Shown piece by piece: positions 20,901 through 34,372 of a stretch of 64,000 nucleotides of DNA. Made by a program: the position numbers and the translations under genes. Each line of letters begins with the position of its first letter. The stretch's first letter is position 1. Origin of the DNA: Erythrophleum ivorense. Its lineage: Eukaryota > Streptophyta > Magnoliopsida > Fabales > Fabaceae. Under the pieces are notes generated by a model. The model saw only the letters and a list, made by a program, of their open reading frames with translations. It was not told the DNA's origin and did not search any database. Location of the stretch: assembly GCA_026724425.1 (NCBI GenBank), contig JAIUCV010000084.1, positions 3,900,001 through 3,964,000 on the forward strand. Reading direction: 5' to 3'.

Positions 20901-23900
20901 TGTTTTTAGGTTGGCCGTTATTCATCTCTATGAATCAGAAGGTTTTGTGGCAAGATAGTAGTCGTTGCTCAAGGCCTAAAACATTGACATTGTTCTAATG
21001 CTTTGCTTTCTCTTTGATACCTTCAATTAATGGTTTTTCTGTATATTGTTTGCAGGTGTTAGGATTTTTGAAGACGTGGCTAACTTCAAGGTATAGATAC
21101 TTTTATTCAGAGAATCTATTTCCAGCTATATAGCATCAGGATAGTTGCAACTGGAACTGTAATTGGTTGTAGTCAATTATTGTTTGAATACTTGGGATGC
21201 CCCTCAGGTTTTGTCAAAATGATTTCTTCTTTAGGCTGGTAGAGGAGTTCTAGTGAAAGCAGTTGCTGTAGTTGAAGCTAGTGCGGATGCTGTGTTCGAA
21301 GTGATTTCGAAGCTTGACAAACATCAAAGATACGAGTAAGCTCATGTCCTAGAAAATATAAATGCCATTTGTTACTTAGATCTTTCTAATATCCTCACAG
21401 GTGGGATACTGTAACAGCTGATTCGGAATTGATAGACTCATATGAGGGCCACTATGATGTTGTTTACTGCGTATATGATCCTAAGTATCTTTCACGGTAT
21501 GTTCATTAACCGAAGGTTCTGGGTTACCTTAATGACACACTGATGGCTCTGTATTCTTTAGTTAAAAAGAAGTATATATCAAAATGTCTTGGTATCTTTC
21601 CTCTATCGTATGTTTGTTTTCTCCAGTTTGGACATGTTTCAATGCATAGTTTTGCACTTACCTTATTTTTTTGTCGATGATCTGTAAATAGTATATTTTG
21701 CAGATGGCAATCGAAGAGAGATTTTATCTTCTCTAGACAGTGGGTACGTGGGCAAGATGGGACATATAGTAAGTAGATAACAATACTCTTATAATGTTTC
21801 CTTATATCAGTCTGATGATGTCTGTATCGGCTATGCACAAAGGTGGAGATTCATTAAGTCTTGTCACTGGGTGGTTAGTTAGTTCTCTGGGTTGTGGCTG
21901 TGTTGTTTAGAGACAGGATTGAATTGTCAAGTGTATATGATACAAGCTCAACCTAGTTATAGTTGCAACATCAAATGCAAAATAGAAAAGAAAAAAGAAA
22001 ATCCATATTGTATTGTTTCATCTTTGCTTTATGAGGAGGAAAACATTAGTTAATCTTGTAAAGAATGTAAAGAAATCTACATATAAAATCTTAACTTCAC
22101 AGTTACAGAATTTGACAATTAATGTCAGTTCACCACTGCCATCTAGAAATCTTAGTCATGGATTCTTCTCTCTGAAATTAGTTTCGGATAATATCTTCAT
22201 ACTCATGCGATCTTGAGTCTCGTTTCACTATGGTTCTTTTGAAAACAGCTATCCATTAATTTTTTCGACTATTTATCTTATACTGTATTTTTGTATGCAG
22301 CAATCTTGCAGTTTCCAGCAGTGCATAAGAAACGGCCTCCAAAGTCTGGATATCGACGTACAGAGATTACTCGTAAGATAATTTCTTTTCATAACCTTTA
22401 AGACATTCCCTATCCAAGTGTTTCCAACAGTGATCTGAATGGGTATACTTAGTTGCTTGTGATTACTTGCCCCTCCGTCTTTGCAATAGTGTCGAGTTCT
22501 GCAGCTACAACTTTCAGTCAACTAGCTGATTTAGAGACCAAATTCTTTAATGCTCACAAAATATAGAATTGACTCATAACCTCCTGTGCAATCTTATTGG
22601 CTTCTAAACCCTATCACGTGGGTGCTCTAGTCTCTTATTCTACTGTTCTTTTTCATTTTGACATTATTGTATACGTTGACTTTCTTTTTTCTCACTGGAA
22701 CTGGATCAGATAATATGCATTTTTACTGTGGACTAAGTCCACTGGACTTACAGAACGCCTAGGAAGGCATTTTCCTCTGTTTTTACGATCTTTCAGCTCT
22801 TTTCGTTCTTACCTATTGCAGCATCCACTTGGGAAATCAGAAACTTGAAAAAGCGCACTGATGCAGAACCTACAAGTTGTCTTGTAACACACATGCTAGA
22901 AATCCACTCTAAACGTTGGTGCAAATGGAAGAGAACTAGCTACTCAAAGTTTGAAAAGACCATTCCATATGCATTACTCCTCCAAGTAGCAGGTTAAATT
23001 CACGCCTTCTCTTCTGCCATATTCTTTTTGGGTATAAATACAAAAAATGAGTAGGAAGTCGAGACGTGATTTTGTGGGACCGAGAATATTATTTGAGGGA
23101 TGGAGACTCAGGCGAGCGGAGATTTATGTGTTATGATGTGGAATAGCAAGTTCTATCCGCTCTTGTTTGGGTTATATATACATGAATCATGGGAAGCCTT
23201 TTTTTTAGGAATTCAATCTACTTGGCATTTTGTTTAAAGTAACTGCCTGATCTCTGGTCTACATTAGGGGTGTCACAAGTTCCACGCACGTTTTTGTTTC
23301 AATTTCTTGTTAATGGTGTATCAGGTCTGAAGGAATACATTGGAGCAAACCCAGCCTTCAAGTATGAAACTTCCGCTACGGTTGTCCAGTCTAAGTTATC
23401 AGATGTTCCCAATGCTGAATATGTAGATGAGGAAATGGAGGAGCAGTTTTATGATGCCACAGACTCATCATCTGATGAAGAGGAAAGCGATGAAGATGAT
23501 GAGGAGCAGGACAAAAAGGTAACTTTGTTTTGCTTTCTTCTCGTGTATAAACAGATAAACCCTCGGCAAGGTCGATAAACCTCCAAAGCACTCTCTAGCT
23601 TGGATGAGTCTCACAGCCGAGACTTCATTACGAAAACGTAAAGGCAAAGCACGCTATGAAATTGAAGCTCTATATGATTTTATAAATCAGGAAATAAAGA
23701 GAATACACACCATTAATAATCCAGTGTTTAAAGTTCCTATTAAGTATTTGTGTACAGCCCCATGGGCCATGGGGTTAGCCACTCATATGCAAAATTATTA
23801 ATCTGTTGTTTTATTTGAAAATCAGGAGATAAAAGTTAAACTGAAGAATGTTTCATGGGCAATCGCTAGCTTATCTTTGAAGCGGCCTAAAGGTTCTCTC

Positions 23901-26249
23901 TTTAATCTTTTTCTAGTCCATTAGGTTTACCAATGGCTACACATAGGCAGTATAATGGATAAATATCTGTCACTGATAATTTCTTGATGATTAGCTTGAG
24001 GACCTTAAAAATTTAAAAGACTATATGCCAGATCTTCTTAATCTTTTCTAGCTGCGATTGAAATAACCAGTGAATGAATACACGTATCTTATCGGCATTT
24101 CTTCCCAAAGCTATACAACTGTTCCATAGTATATGTAAAAAATCGTACTATATTTTGATGAGAATGAAATATATATAACAGTTGGTAGTTACCATTTCAA
24201 AACTGGTTCATTCTCTACTCTCGAGTGCTATGTTTGGAGAAAGAGACCAGTTTGTAGATTCACAAATCACAAACTATTTAAAGTTTTGAAAAAAAAATTA
24301 TGTGTGCATTAATATATCAGCTCTATTTTGACATCAGCTCCAGGGGCAAGTAATGTACTAGACGCTAGTGTTGGTCCTGTGAATATCGATCAAAGTCAGC
24401 TCAAAGGATCCCTGCGCAAAGGAAATGGTGATAAGGATTCAAATTGCTGGAATTCTCCTAGTGGCATGGGGTTTATGATTAGGGGAAAAACCTACCTAAA
24501 AGATAATGCAAAGGTAATTTTAAATTCTTGCATCTACTTCAATATATTTACAGTTGATGTCATACATCATTTGAAATAGAGTAGAAAACAATGAGGGGCC
24601 TGTTTTATAGATGCCACTGTGCTCAGGTCCCCCCTGACCAAACCATGATTCTCAACTTCTTCTGATGTACTGGTTTTGGTTTCTGTATATTTCTACGATG
24701 TTATCTCTCTTAAGGTTATGGGTGGGCAGCCCCTTCTGACACTTGTATCAGTGGATTGGTTCAAAGTAGACAAAGCTGTAGACAACATCGCCCTGCATCC
24801 AAATTGTCTTGTCCAGGTACTCCCTTGACCTGTCTTTAACAAGCCTTTGCGGTCTTCTTTCCTATTTAAAAACCAGTTTTAAGTGCGACTTGTCACCGTA
24901 CCTCAATTCCTTAAAAGTGTAAAGTTGATGAACCTCATTGCATGAGACATTGTGCCATGTCCATTCATTATTTACTTTCCGTCATTTTTCTCCTCTTCAC
25001 CTCGTGGCAAAGTCTGGTGATTTGCTCTTAGTTATATGAATTAGTTAAAATGTGTTGGTATAGTAAGATGAAAACGTACTATCTTTGTGTTTATACTCTC
25101 CTGTGGTTGAAGGAGCCTGATTTCGAAAGTTTTCTCATTTGTAGTCAGAACCTGGGAAAAAGCTGCCATTCGTCCTAGTCATCAATCTTCAGGTGTGAAT
25201 ACTCTCTGTAACATAAACTCTGTATATCTCTCAGTATTTTTCCCAAAAGTTTGTTCGAATAGGCGAGCTATAGTGTTTCAGTAGAAAGTATCCGAGCCAC
25301 CTACCAGTATATGTCAATACTAATTCCTGAGCTTTTAATGAAGATTGTGTCGCTAAACCACTTGTCCGTCTTTGTTTACTCGCAAGTAACAATGCGCCAC
25401 ACATATATAACTAATAATTTGTACTGTCTTTGAGATTAGTACAAGCTACAATCACCAACCAATTTTCCTTACCTTGAGTCTATCCAATTCTTCAAATTTT
25501 GTTAGTAATTATGGTTCAGGTTTCTCTTTCGAAGAAGTCAAAATGTGTGTCTCTCTTTTCAGGTGCCAGCAAAGCCTAACTATTGTTTGGTCATGTACTA
25601 TGCTGCGGATCGACCTGTAAGCGAGTCTTCGTCCCTCGGAAAATTTGTAAATGGGAGCGATAGTTACCGTGACGCAAGATTTAAGCTGATTCCAAGTATT
25701 GTTCAGGTAAAACAAACTCTGCTCTTCTCGTCTTCTCTGGAATATAATACTTTTTTATTACATATTAACAGTCATGGTGAATCACAGGGATATTGGATGG
25801 TCAAGCGAGCTGTCGGAACAAAAGCATGCTTGCTTGGTAAAGCTGTAACCTGCAAGTACCTAAGGAAAGATAATTTTTTGGAGGTATAGTAGTGTCTGCT
25901 ATCTTTCGTTATCACACGCATGGTTCCTGAGTTTTAATGATGAAGCCATGGTTGTTGCAGATTGATGTAGATATCGGATCATCGGCTGTTGCCAGGAGCG
26001 TTATTGGTCTGGTCCTTGGTTATGTCACAAGCCTCATTGTTGATCTCGCCATCTTGATCGAGGTTAGTTTCGGCGTCTCACTGCTAAAATTTATCATATC
26101 TTATTGAATGCGATGATTATCCTTTTGAATATCTTCAACACCAAATGTAAATGCAGGGAAAGGAAGAAACAGATTTGCCAGAGTATATTCTTGGCACGGT
26201 TCGGCTTAACCGAATAGAGCTGGATTCAGCCATATCATTTGAGGTTTGA
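17929..26249 (+). CDS. PH-START-DUF1336 protein (EDR2-like)
   Basis: Twenty-two exons: 17929-18201, 18652-18726, 18908-18961, 19297-19362, 19560-19618, 19859-19935, 20564-20692, 21056-21090, 21235-21335, 21401-21496, 21704-21768, 22301-22372, 22822-22992, 23325-23518, 23826-23892, 24338-24513, 24715-24816, 25145-25192, 25563-25706, 25788-25883, 25961-26062 and 26157-26249. All phases agree, giving 764 codons. A Ser/Gly-rich N-terminus precedes a PH domain (about 30-150, FEYFGWVYHLGANKIG). A START lipid-binding domain follows (about 190-420), then an acidic linker (EEMEEQFYDATDSSSDEEES). DUF1336/EDR2_C closes it (about 530-764, SGMGFMIRGKTYLKDNAKV, DWFKVDKAVDNIALHPNCLV). EDR2 itself restrains salicylate-dependent defence and cell death; this paralogue (At5g35180 as I recall) is less studied. 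The stop lies inside the apparent donor GAG/GTTTGA, so exon 22 is last. Confidence 0.92.
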
Positions 26250-26962
26250 CGCTTGATCGAGTAAAAAAAATAAACATTTATCAGATGCAACAATCACATT
26301 GTTTTTAATAAACTCACTGACATTAATTACTGCAGGAATGAAGAACAGCAAGTGCCAGTTATAAATTATATATCTATGGATTGTGACCCTTAGGGGAAAT
26401 ACAGACAATAAGCTAGAAAAAATATTGTTAACGGAATAACGAAAGATTGAACTTTAGGCTTTTGTTTCTTTTAACAGATGCTATTTACATTAAACTTAAA
26501 TCTGCTCGATCAGACATTCAGACCAGCAGAATTGAATTCCAGTGAATATCAAGAGAAGGTAGCTTAAATATGTTCATATATGTGTCTTGTTAAATGGACA
26601 ATGTATTTGGTGAAAAAGCTACGAAAAACAGTTGAATCCCTATCTGGCTATAACATTTACTCAAAATATGAGATAGGTTTGTTGAGAATTGAGATATTCG
26701 GTACTCCAAACAAAACCCACCTCTTGCAAGCTTAGTCTCGAGGTGCTAAAAAATTCACATTGCTCTTTTCCAAAGTTTCTTGTACCGTTTCCCAGGAAAA
26801 CAAGTAGATATTGTCTGCATCAAGAAACATCATTTCATAGCATAGCATCAATACAATCAAATTTTGAACAACCGATAAGAGTACCTCAAGATCTTGAACT
26901 GTATGTTGATTCTCTTCAACAGTTCACTGAACCACTTCCTCGGAAAACCCTAATCTAGTTTC
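26250..26962. other. Intergenic, tail of EDR2-like gene and kinase pseudogene
   Basis: No gene recognised. A plus-strand frame at 26689-26958 lacks any family signature. The two neighbouring genes converge here. Confidence 0.35.
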
Positions 26963-28837
26963 TCAAGCTGAGGGAGTACGTATTTCAAACTGACTTGGGT
27001 TAGAGAAGCTTGAAATCTCATGACTGTCTTCAAGAATTTCTGGAACCGTTACAAAGGGTAAACAGAAGAGAGGTTTAGGTGGAACCTGGAGAGCCTCTAG
27101 ATTCCCCTCTAACATTTCAATGACTTTGATCATTGGTGGACGGTCAGATGGATTGGTCTGAATGCACCACAGACCAACCAATACCATTTTCTTTGCAATT
27201 TTCTCTTCTTCTTCGGTGATCTGATCTCCAAAAATCCTCATGACTTCTCCCCTCCCAAAATCCTTATAGATCCAATCTGGAAAGTACATTGAACTATTGT
27301 TGGATCCAGAATGTTCAACTTTTTGTCTATCCTTTGCTCCAATCATCTCAAGGACCATCATCCCATAACTATACACATCTGACTTGTGCGACACGCCTCC
27401 ATAATTCTTGTAAAAGGGGCAATGTATCCTATGGTCCCTCTCGCGTCTAGCATTGACATAATGCTCTCTTTATTTTTGCAGAGCTTAGCAAGACCGAAAT
27501 CTGAAATCTTGGGACAAAGATCTTTGTCCATGAGTATGTTTTGTGGCTTTATATCGAAATGCACAATCCTTGATACACAACGATTGTGCAAATACTCTAG
27601 GCCGTGAGAGACACTTACGGCAATGTCGTGTAACCTTTCCCATTCCATCTTTGTTGACATATTCTCTGAAATAAACTTGTCAAGGGATCCATTTGGCATG
27701 AACTCATATATTATAGCTCTCTTGTTCCTTTCATAGCAGAATCCAAGAAGAGACACAATATTTACATGAGATGTTCTGCTCATGCTAGCTACTTCATTGA
27801 TGAAATCTTCTCCATTTCCTTTGTCCTCTTTCAAGATCTTGACTGCAACATCTAGGCCTCCGTCAGGTAACTTTCCTTTGTAGACAGTTCCAAATCCTCC
27901 TTTCCCTAGAACATGAGCGAATGAGTTTGTCATCTTCTTGATTTTTGCATAACTATATCGTTTCAACATTACAACCGCTTCAATGTTGTCGCCGTTCCAA
28001 TCACTCTTTCTCGCATTCTTTCTTCTTCTTACTATCATCGCCACCACAACAATGATCATCACAGTTAAAGCAGTTGAGACTCCTCCAATCAGATATTTTT
28101 CTGCAATAAAAGGAAAAAGAAAAAACGGATTAACCAAAAAAATACATGACCTTTTGGGATGACAAAAAGAAAACAGAAAACGTACGTTTTGACTCTTCTG
28201 ATACTGCTCCAACGCAGCGATACTTGTCTTTGATCATCTTACATTCTCCTCCTCCGTTATGGCAGCGATAGCAGCGTCCGGGCACCATTATATGAAGAAA
28301 GAAGGTAGCACTTACATAAGACAGGTTCTTGGCTCTTGGAATTAGCCAGCTCCTTGGAGTCAGGATAGTTTAACACCCTGAAAAATCTGTCAAATCGGAG
28401 TAGTAAGAGCTGTTTCCTCCTCCTCTGCAATTTGCAAAAGTGAAACCATTCTTCCTACTATTGTTGCATTTGTACAAAGTGCTCAGTACGAGCCAGGGAG
28501 AGTTTGGAAGAGAGAAGCTTGACAAGTCACTGCAAGATCCTGTTACCAAGCTTTGGTTAAGCCTTGGGTCGGTGATGGTTATGGTGTCGGCTTGGGAGAC
28601 GCTCTTGACTTTATACCACTGCCCATTTTCCTCGAGCTGTATCTCTGGAATCTCTTGATCACTGCAATTCAACTTGAACAGACCGCATCGAGACGACATG
28701 GTTGTGCTAAAGAAAGGGAACTTGAAGTCGAGGCTTCCGCAGGTGAATGAGTCGCAACCTGTCCGGTTCTTGCTCCTGGCTTCTGCCACGAGAAGGAGGA
28801 CGAAGAAGAAGAAGACCAACACAGAGATAGTCTTCAT
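26963..28837 (-). pseudogene. LRK10L-type receptor-like kinase, broken
   Basis: Exon 1 is 28837-28186 and exon 2 is 28100-26963. A signal peptide (MKTISVLVFFFFVLLLVAEA) is followed by a cysteine-rich GUB_WAK-type ectodomain (CDSFTCGSLDFKFPFF) with its terminal [14 protein letters not shown] block. Then come a membrane helix ([17 protein letters not shown]) and a kinase: [25 protein letters not shown] (non-RD), DFGLAKL, and C-terminal [15 protein letters not shown] and NPSDRPPM. Two lesions are visible. An in-frame TAA lies at 28372-28370, after DFSGC. A frameshift at about 27405-27415 falls where the APE motif should be (GTIGYIAPF, then [14 protein letters not shown] in another frame); it fits loss of a few bases. 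A full-length protein is not expected. Family members act in defence and abscisic-acid signalling. Confidence 0.82.
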
Positions 28838-29738
28838 TGGTGTCCTGTTACAAGTTAGTGTGTTTTCGGTCTCTAGATCTGAAAAATATCAAGACTTTTG
28901 TTCCACTTTTAAGCAGACTGTGTATGGTTCAAGATTTGACCACACAACGCTTATCTTTGTTTTTGCATCCTCTTGAGTATTCCATTATTATTACTAGGGT
29001 GAAGCATGTATTGTGTACAACAAAATCATCATGCATCCATAGACCATAGTAATCATAATTAAACAACAAACAGCTTCACATATAACTCTAATTGATTCAG
29101 TCCATATGTATGTATTATATACCTTAAGCTCTAGATACTCTCCGTAGCTGTTTTCTAGGTTCATGGAGAACATACTTTTAGATAATTACCTTTCTTGAAA
29201 TTGGGATCTAAAATCTCAAGAGTACCAACATTTCTTTCACATTTATTGCTGATTCCAATGGAAACATAGTTGCATTTCTGGAACTGCTTCAGTGTGCCAG
29301 AAACTGAAAACGTAGAACGTGATGCAGAATTCATCTAAGCATCAAGACAAATTTTCCTTGCAAACAGAATTATTCTAAAGCAATATGAATTGGGACTAAT
29401 CATGAGAAAACCAAAGAATCTAAGGTGTTAGAAAAAAAAAATCGCAGATCTTGATATGACGCAGATCTTGATCTAATAAATAAATTAGAAAAACAAGACA
29501 TGTGAAAAAAATCGTTGAAGTGCATTGAGTTTGTTACAACATATTTTGGGATAATATTCTCAAAACCAAATGGTGTCCATAGAAACCCAACTTTCTCTCG
29601 CTGATACATCCACACACAGACTTACTATATACTCTTTCTTTACTGTCAACAAAAAGAATCTCTCTAGCTACACAATCACCTCACAACATATACTTGTATA
29701 TATATAAATTGTACACAACAGACATTAGTATCACAACC
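28838..29738. other. Intergenic; promoter of kinase pseudogene and 3' UTR of ANTH gene
   Basis: AT-rich with no gene. The last 40-50 bp before 29739 belong to the 3' UTR of the minus-strand ANTH gene. Confidence 0.35.
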
Positions 29739-32719
29739 TTACATAAGGCTAGAGTATGGATTGTAACCTTGAGCCGAGCCATATGGTTGGTGAGGATGAC
29801 CATTTGACACAAATGGGTTCCCAAAGGGGTTCATGTTCTGCCGTTGTTGTTGCTGCTGCTGATAAGGTTGTACAGGTCCCATCATCATTCCTGCGTTCTG
29901 ATGCTGCTGAAACCCATATGCTTGATGATTTTGATTCGCCATTTGTACAGATTGAGGAGCTGGGACTCCATTAGATGCAAAGAAAGGTTGGTGCATCATG
30001 GGACCGTTGTGAACTGGATATTGTTCCCATGGATTGTGGCTCCTGTTTTGCTGTTGACTCACTCGGATTGCATCTTCGTATAGGCTGTCAAGTGTGAGCT
30101 TGTCTAGTCCGCCCGCCTTTTCAATCGAAATGATACAAGAAGAAATGTAATGTCATAAACCACAACATCTCTTACTGAATATCAGAGAGAGAGAGATAAG
30201 TGTGATAAGAGGGGCTCTTTACCAATTTGCTATTTGCAGCGGCACCTTCATTTGAGCTTGGGGCAGTCACAAGTGCCAATTCCCAGCCAGTCGAGTTCCT
30301 GTTTGTAAAATCAGTTGTCGAAGCTGGCGGCTCAACTGGAGAAACAAAACCATTAGATAGATTCCGGGACTACAGGATCTAAGCAATAAGATATTAATAA
30401 ACTCTACGCTATATTGAAATGGTTACCGGTAACAGGGACAATAGCCAAAGCCAACGCATTTTTCTCATCAAGATCAGATACCACTGGAGCTGGATCATCC
30501 ATAGACTAGCGGGAGAAGAAGAAAAACGAGTCAGAAGCAGTAGCAAGAAGAAAAAAATGTTCAGGTTGGGAATAGTTAGCAAATGGAGACATACCAGCAA
30601 ATCAGGTTGTTTCTCTACAGGCTTCTCTGCCTCTGCTTTAACTGGTTCAGGTGATTCCGGTTTCTCTTCAACAACCTTTGGGGGCATTTCATACTCTATG
30701 GCCAAAATCTCTTTGGGAGCAGTAAGTTTCTCCACTGCCTGCTATTATCGAAATAGTAAATGTTAACAGAAACTTGGGTCATAGTGAAGGAAATGGCGAC
30801 CAGCATTAGGAGATACACTCTCATACCTGCTCCTTCTTGAACCCTGCTGCTAATGGTGCTTCTTTCACATACTCTTCCATTGCTTGTAGAAAAGAAGTGG
30901 GAGGCTTCATACAACACAATCTAAGGTGAACAAAAAGCTCGCACAAATAAGGGCAATAATATTCACACTTGTATGCAAAAACCAACCTGCTCAATCTTTA
31001 TAAACCTGTCTCCACGTCCGACAGAAACACTTTTGCAGACTTCGAAAAACTCAGAAAGCCTCTCTGCCTGAGAGACACCAACGAAACCAACTATTAAGTT
31101 GTTCTTATGCCAAATAAGAGTCAAAGAAGAAAGGTTGTATGTACCTGTTTTACCCCCCTTCTGTACAAATCCAGTGCCTTGAGAGCATCGTTCCGTTGCA
31201 TCTCAAAGAACTGTCATCCCAAGTAAAATTTGTTGTCAGACAAGTCAGGAACGACAAAAAATATATCTGCAGAAAAAGGTGAAGCTTTTGCATACCTTAT
31301 CAACCAAATTGTCTATGCCATCAGTCAGTGCTTGGTAGATTTTAGTGCTTTCAGTTATAACCTAGTTGGGTGAAAACAAGATTGCAAATCATAAATGCTT
31401 TTAACCAAATTAACGCCAGTTAATTTTATAGTATACCATTGTGAGAGCCAATTGGATAATATGGTTTTGAACAGCTGATCCTCCAGGCTGCAGAGATACA
31501 CCAATGTTCATTTCTAGTTGAATGAGTGTGAAAACGATACAAATAGAAATTGGTGTTCAATATATCACCTGGCAATCAAGAACACGGAAAAGAAGTTCTT
31601 GCAGGGCTGGAAGTTGTTCGAGCAAATCAGGAGTGTCCAAATCTTTGGTTCTCTGTATTTAATCTTACGTGCTTATGATTTCTAAAGTTTAAAAAGAATC
31701 TGAGAGCTCATACAAACACAAGTTAAAAACAGAAACTTACAGGTGGATCAATCTCAACATCGTACTTCAGCACACGGAAACACTCTAATCGCTCCTCCAA
31801 GAATAGAGCATAAGAACGGACCCAAGCAGAGTAATCCCATGCTGATAAATGAGGGCAAAAGAAAGATAAGTGAACCAGAGAGCTTGCTCTATACAAAGGA
31901 ATCACCGAAAACAAAACCAGGCTACTACCATTTGGACTGGAATCATCTTTAAAATGAGACATATTAAGCATATGACTCCTGCTTCTGCTATAATTAATAA
32001 CTTCTTCATGAAACGTTTGGTCCACTTCCCTCAAGGCACGGTGAATAACAATAAGAGTTTTCAGAGCAACCTGAAAACAAAATTAGGAGAATCAGCGGCA
32101 AATACCAAACATAAAACCACAAACCTTTTATGAAAAGATAGAGAATCAGCAACATTCATTGTGACTTCACAACAACCGACAATGAAGCTATAGCAGAGCT
32201 TAGACATCAAACAACAAAAGGCAATAAGAAAGCAATAAGAAAGCAATACCGCCCAGTTATGTGTTCTTGCTAACCGCCTAGCCAGAGCATGGATGCAATA
32301 TGCCACATCGGCACGAGGCCTTGTTGCTGAAATAGCCATGAAAATAGCTGCACAGGGACACAACAACTTGCTTATACACCTTTCGTCTAGAGAAAATCAA
32401 CCGCACAAAAAAATAAACACATATTTTCAACCTAAGACACTAACCATCTATGATACTACCCACCTCTGATGTATCTTTCGTTTGAAGGACGTTCCACATG
32501 ATTTGTAGCCTTCACAATAGCAACATCCAATTCCTAAAACCCATCATTCACACCATTGTTTAGCTTCTAGAAAAAACCCAAAACTGATTTCACTTGGAAG
32601 AGGGTTTCTTTTTTCTTTTTTACCTTGTAATCACTATTGACTTTTGCTAATGAAACCGTTGTGGTATCTTTAATAGCTCCCAAATACCTCCTCAAACTGC
32701 TCTGTGATCCTCCTGACAT
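29739..32719 (-). CDS. AP180 N-terminal homology (ANTH) clathrin assembly protein
   Basis: Fifteen exons, in transcription order: 32719-32624, 32533-32464, 32347-32250, 32070-31929, 31841-31741, 31652-31569, 31487-31437, 31361-31296, 31210-31145, 31067-30987, 30904-30827, 30738-30595, 30505-30427, 30335-30223 and 30116-29739. They give 548 codons. The ANTH domain (about 1-280) starts [20 protein letters not shown] and includes the lipid-binding [16 protein letters not shown] and [20 protein letters not shown]. The C-terminal half is a disordered clathrin/adaptor-binding tail with Asp-Leu-Leu (QPDLLSMDD), NPFGNPF (NPF-type EH-binding motif) and a Gln-rich run. The protein links PI(4,5)P2 membranes to clathrin during endocytosis. 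It corresponds to At5g35200 as I recall. The exon 12 acceptor is ambiguous by 3 nt (TAGCAG). The mRNA leader is CT-rich. Confidence 0.92.
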
Positions 32720-34372
32720 TTCGTTTTCTTGCTAATAAACAATAGAAACCTGAAAAAAGATATGAACTTTATAACGTTACATAGCATTAAAAGCGCTAAA
32801 GATGTCAAATTTTATCTTCAAATCACAAAACCCTCATGTCACCTAAGAACAGAAACATCAATTCTACCAAAAGAAAAACCCTTTATATGCTGTAATCGAT
32901 ACCCATAAGCCCTAGACTCATGAATAGCCAATAAAGGTTTTAAAGAACACTAATTTCGATTACTATTAACCACCAAATCAGTCCCAGAAATATGGATTTT
33001 TCCATGAAAGATCATCGAATTGAGATCCGTAAGACGACAAAATCAGAAAAGAACAACACACCTGATCAAGGTTTCTCGTTTTATAAGGGAAAAAACGATA
33101 TCCCAGGAAGAAAGAAGAGAGAACTCAAGAAATTCAACCGCCGCGTTAATTACAATCAGAGAAAGATATAAAAAGAAGAATACAAAGATGGAATCGAAGA
33201 GAGAGAGAGAGAGAGCGAGAAGAAGAAGAAGAAGATGAGAGGTACAGAGTCAAGAGTCCTTTGGACGAAAGAGAACAAAAAGTGTTAGCGAAAATGAGCT
33301 AAGAGCTAACGTGGTTTGGTTTGGTTTAGCCGTCGGCGGCCAATATTCTATTGTTTTATGCTGTTTTTACGTATTTTTTAAAAAAGGTCCATCGTTTACT
33401 TTTAAGTTTGAAAATGGTCAATCTTGACAATTATATTCCAAATGCATTTTATTAATTATATTCCAAATGCATGACAATTATTAATTCGTTCATTTTTAAG
33501 GAGCATTTATTTATATACAGGAAAAAATAGCATGAAACCTCGAATATGTTTCCTTAGTACTATAAACTTTAAAATTAATAATATTAGTCCAAAATATGTA
33601 TAAACTAGATTATAAATCTGTGCCATTATAAAATTTAACAAAACAGTAAATAGAACTGAATCATCGTTTCTATAAATTTTTCTCTCTATCTATCTGATGT
33701 GTCCATAACAACAAAAGAAAAAAATTAATATTAATTTAGTTAAATCATTTAATAGATACTTATTTATATAAAATTTTACTTTTTATATATAAAATAAACT
33801 TATCTTACTACTAAATAAATAAATAGGAAATAGTGAAAAATTATATTATAAATTTTGAAAGGAAGATACTGTTAAACTTGTAACAAAACAAAAAATCTGT
33901 TTTAAGACTATTTTATTTACAATGTTAGAATGTATTTCCATTAATATTAGATGAAAAAAAAATTATGTGATTTGCATCATCTGAAAATTAAAAAATATAC
34001 AATTTGTTGTAATGATAATTTTTTTACCACACCAAGATTAAACCTGCCAAATAGGGGTTACACATTGCAACTTCAAAAACGATGTATATATATGATTTTT
34101 TGTCAAGTATATATATTATATATGATTATTAAGCAATAAGCTTGTTTAGACTAATATTAGTGCATGATTGTTTTATTAAAACTACCTAAGCTATAGAGTG
34201 CTTTAGTTCATTAAGCCAATAACATTTAGGTTTTAAATATTTTTCTCTTAATTAACAATGTGGATATTCTTACATAGAGAGAAAAAAGTATCTTATATAA
34301 TATAATTGCTAAGAAGTAAGCACTATCCATATCTAAGAAAACACATATATTGTTCGATCCACATTCAAGACA
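32720..34372. other. Promoter of ANTH gene and AT-rich intergenic DNA
   Basis: The minus-strand leader and promoter run to about 33330 and include the CT/CTT repeat. From 33360 to 34330 the DNA is very AT-rich, with no gene, TIR or LTR recognised. Confidence 0.35.
33196..33236. repeat. GA / GAA microsatellite in ANTH gene leader
   Basis: A GAGAGAGAGAGAGAG run followed by AGAAGAAGAAGAAGA. On the minus strand this is CTT/CT-rich, a common feature of plant 5' UTRs. Confidence 0.7.

Noticed and set aside
26689..26958. 89-codon plus-strand frame between the EDR2-like gene and the kinase pseudogene
   Set aside because: No recognised domain and no splice or promoter support.
33020..33238. Arg/Lys-rich frame upstream of the ANTH gene
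   Set aside because: Antisense reading of the CT-rich leader and GAA microsatellite of the ANTH gene.
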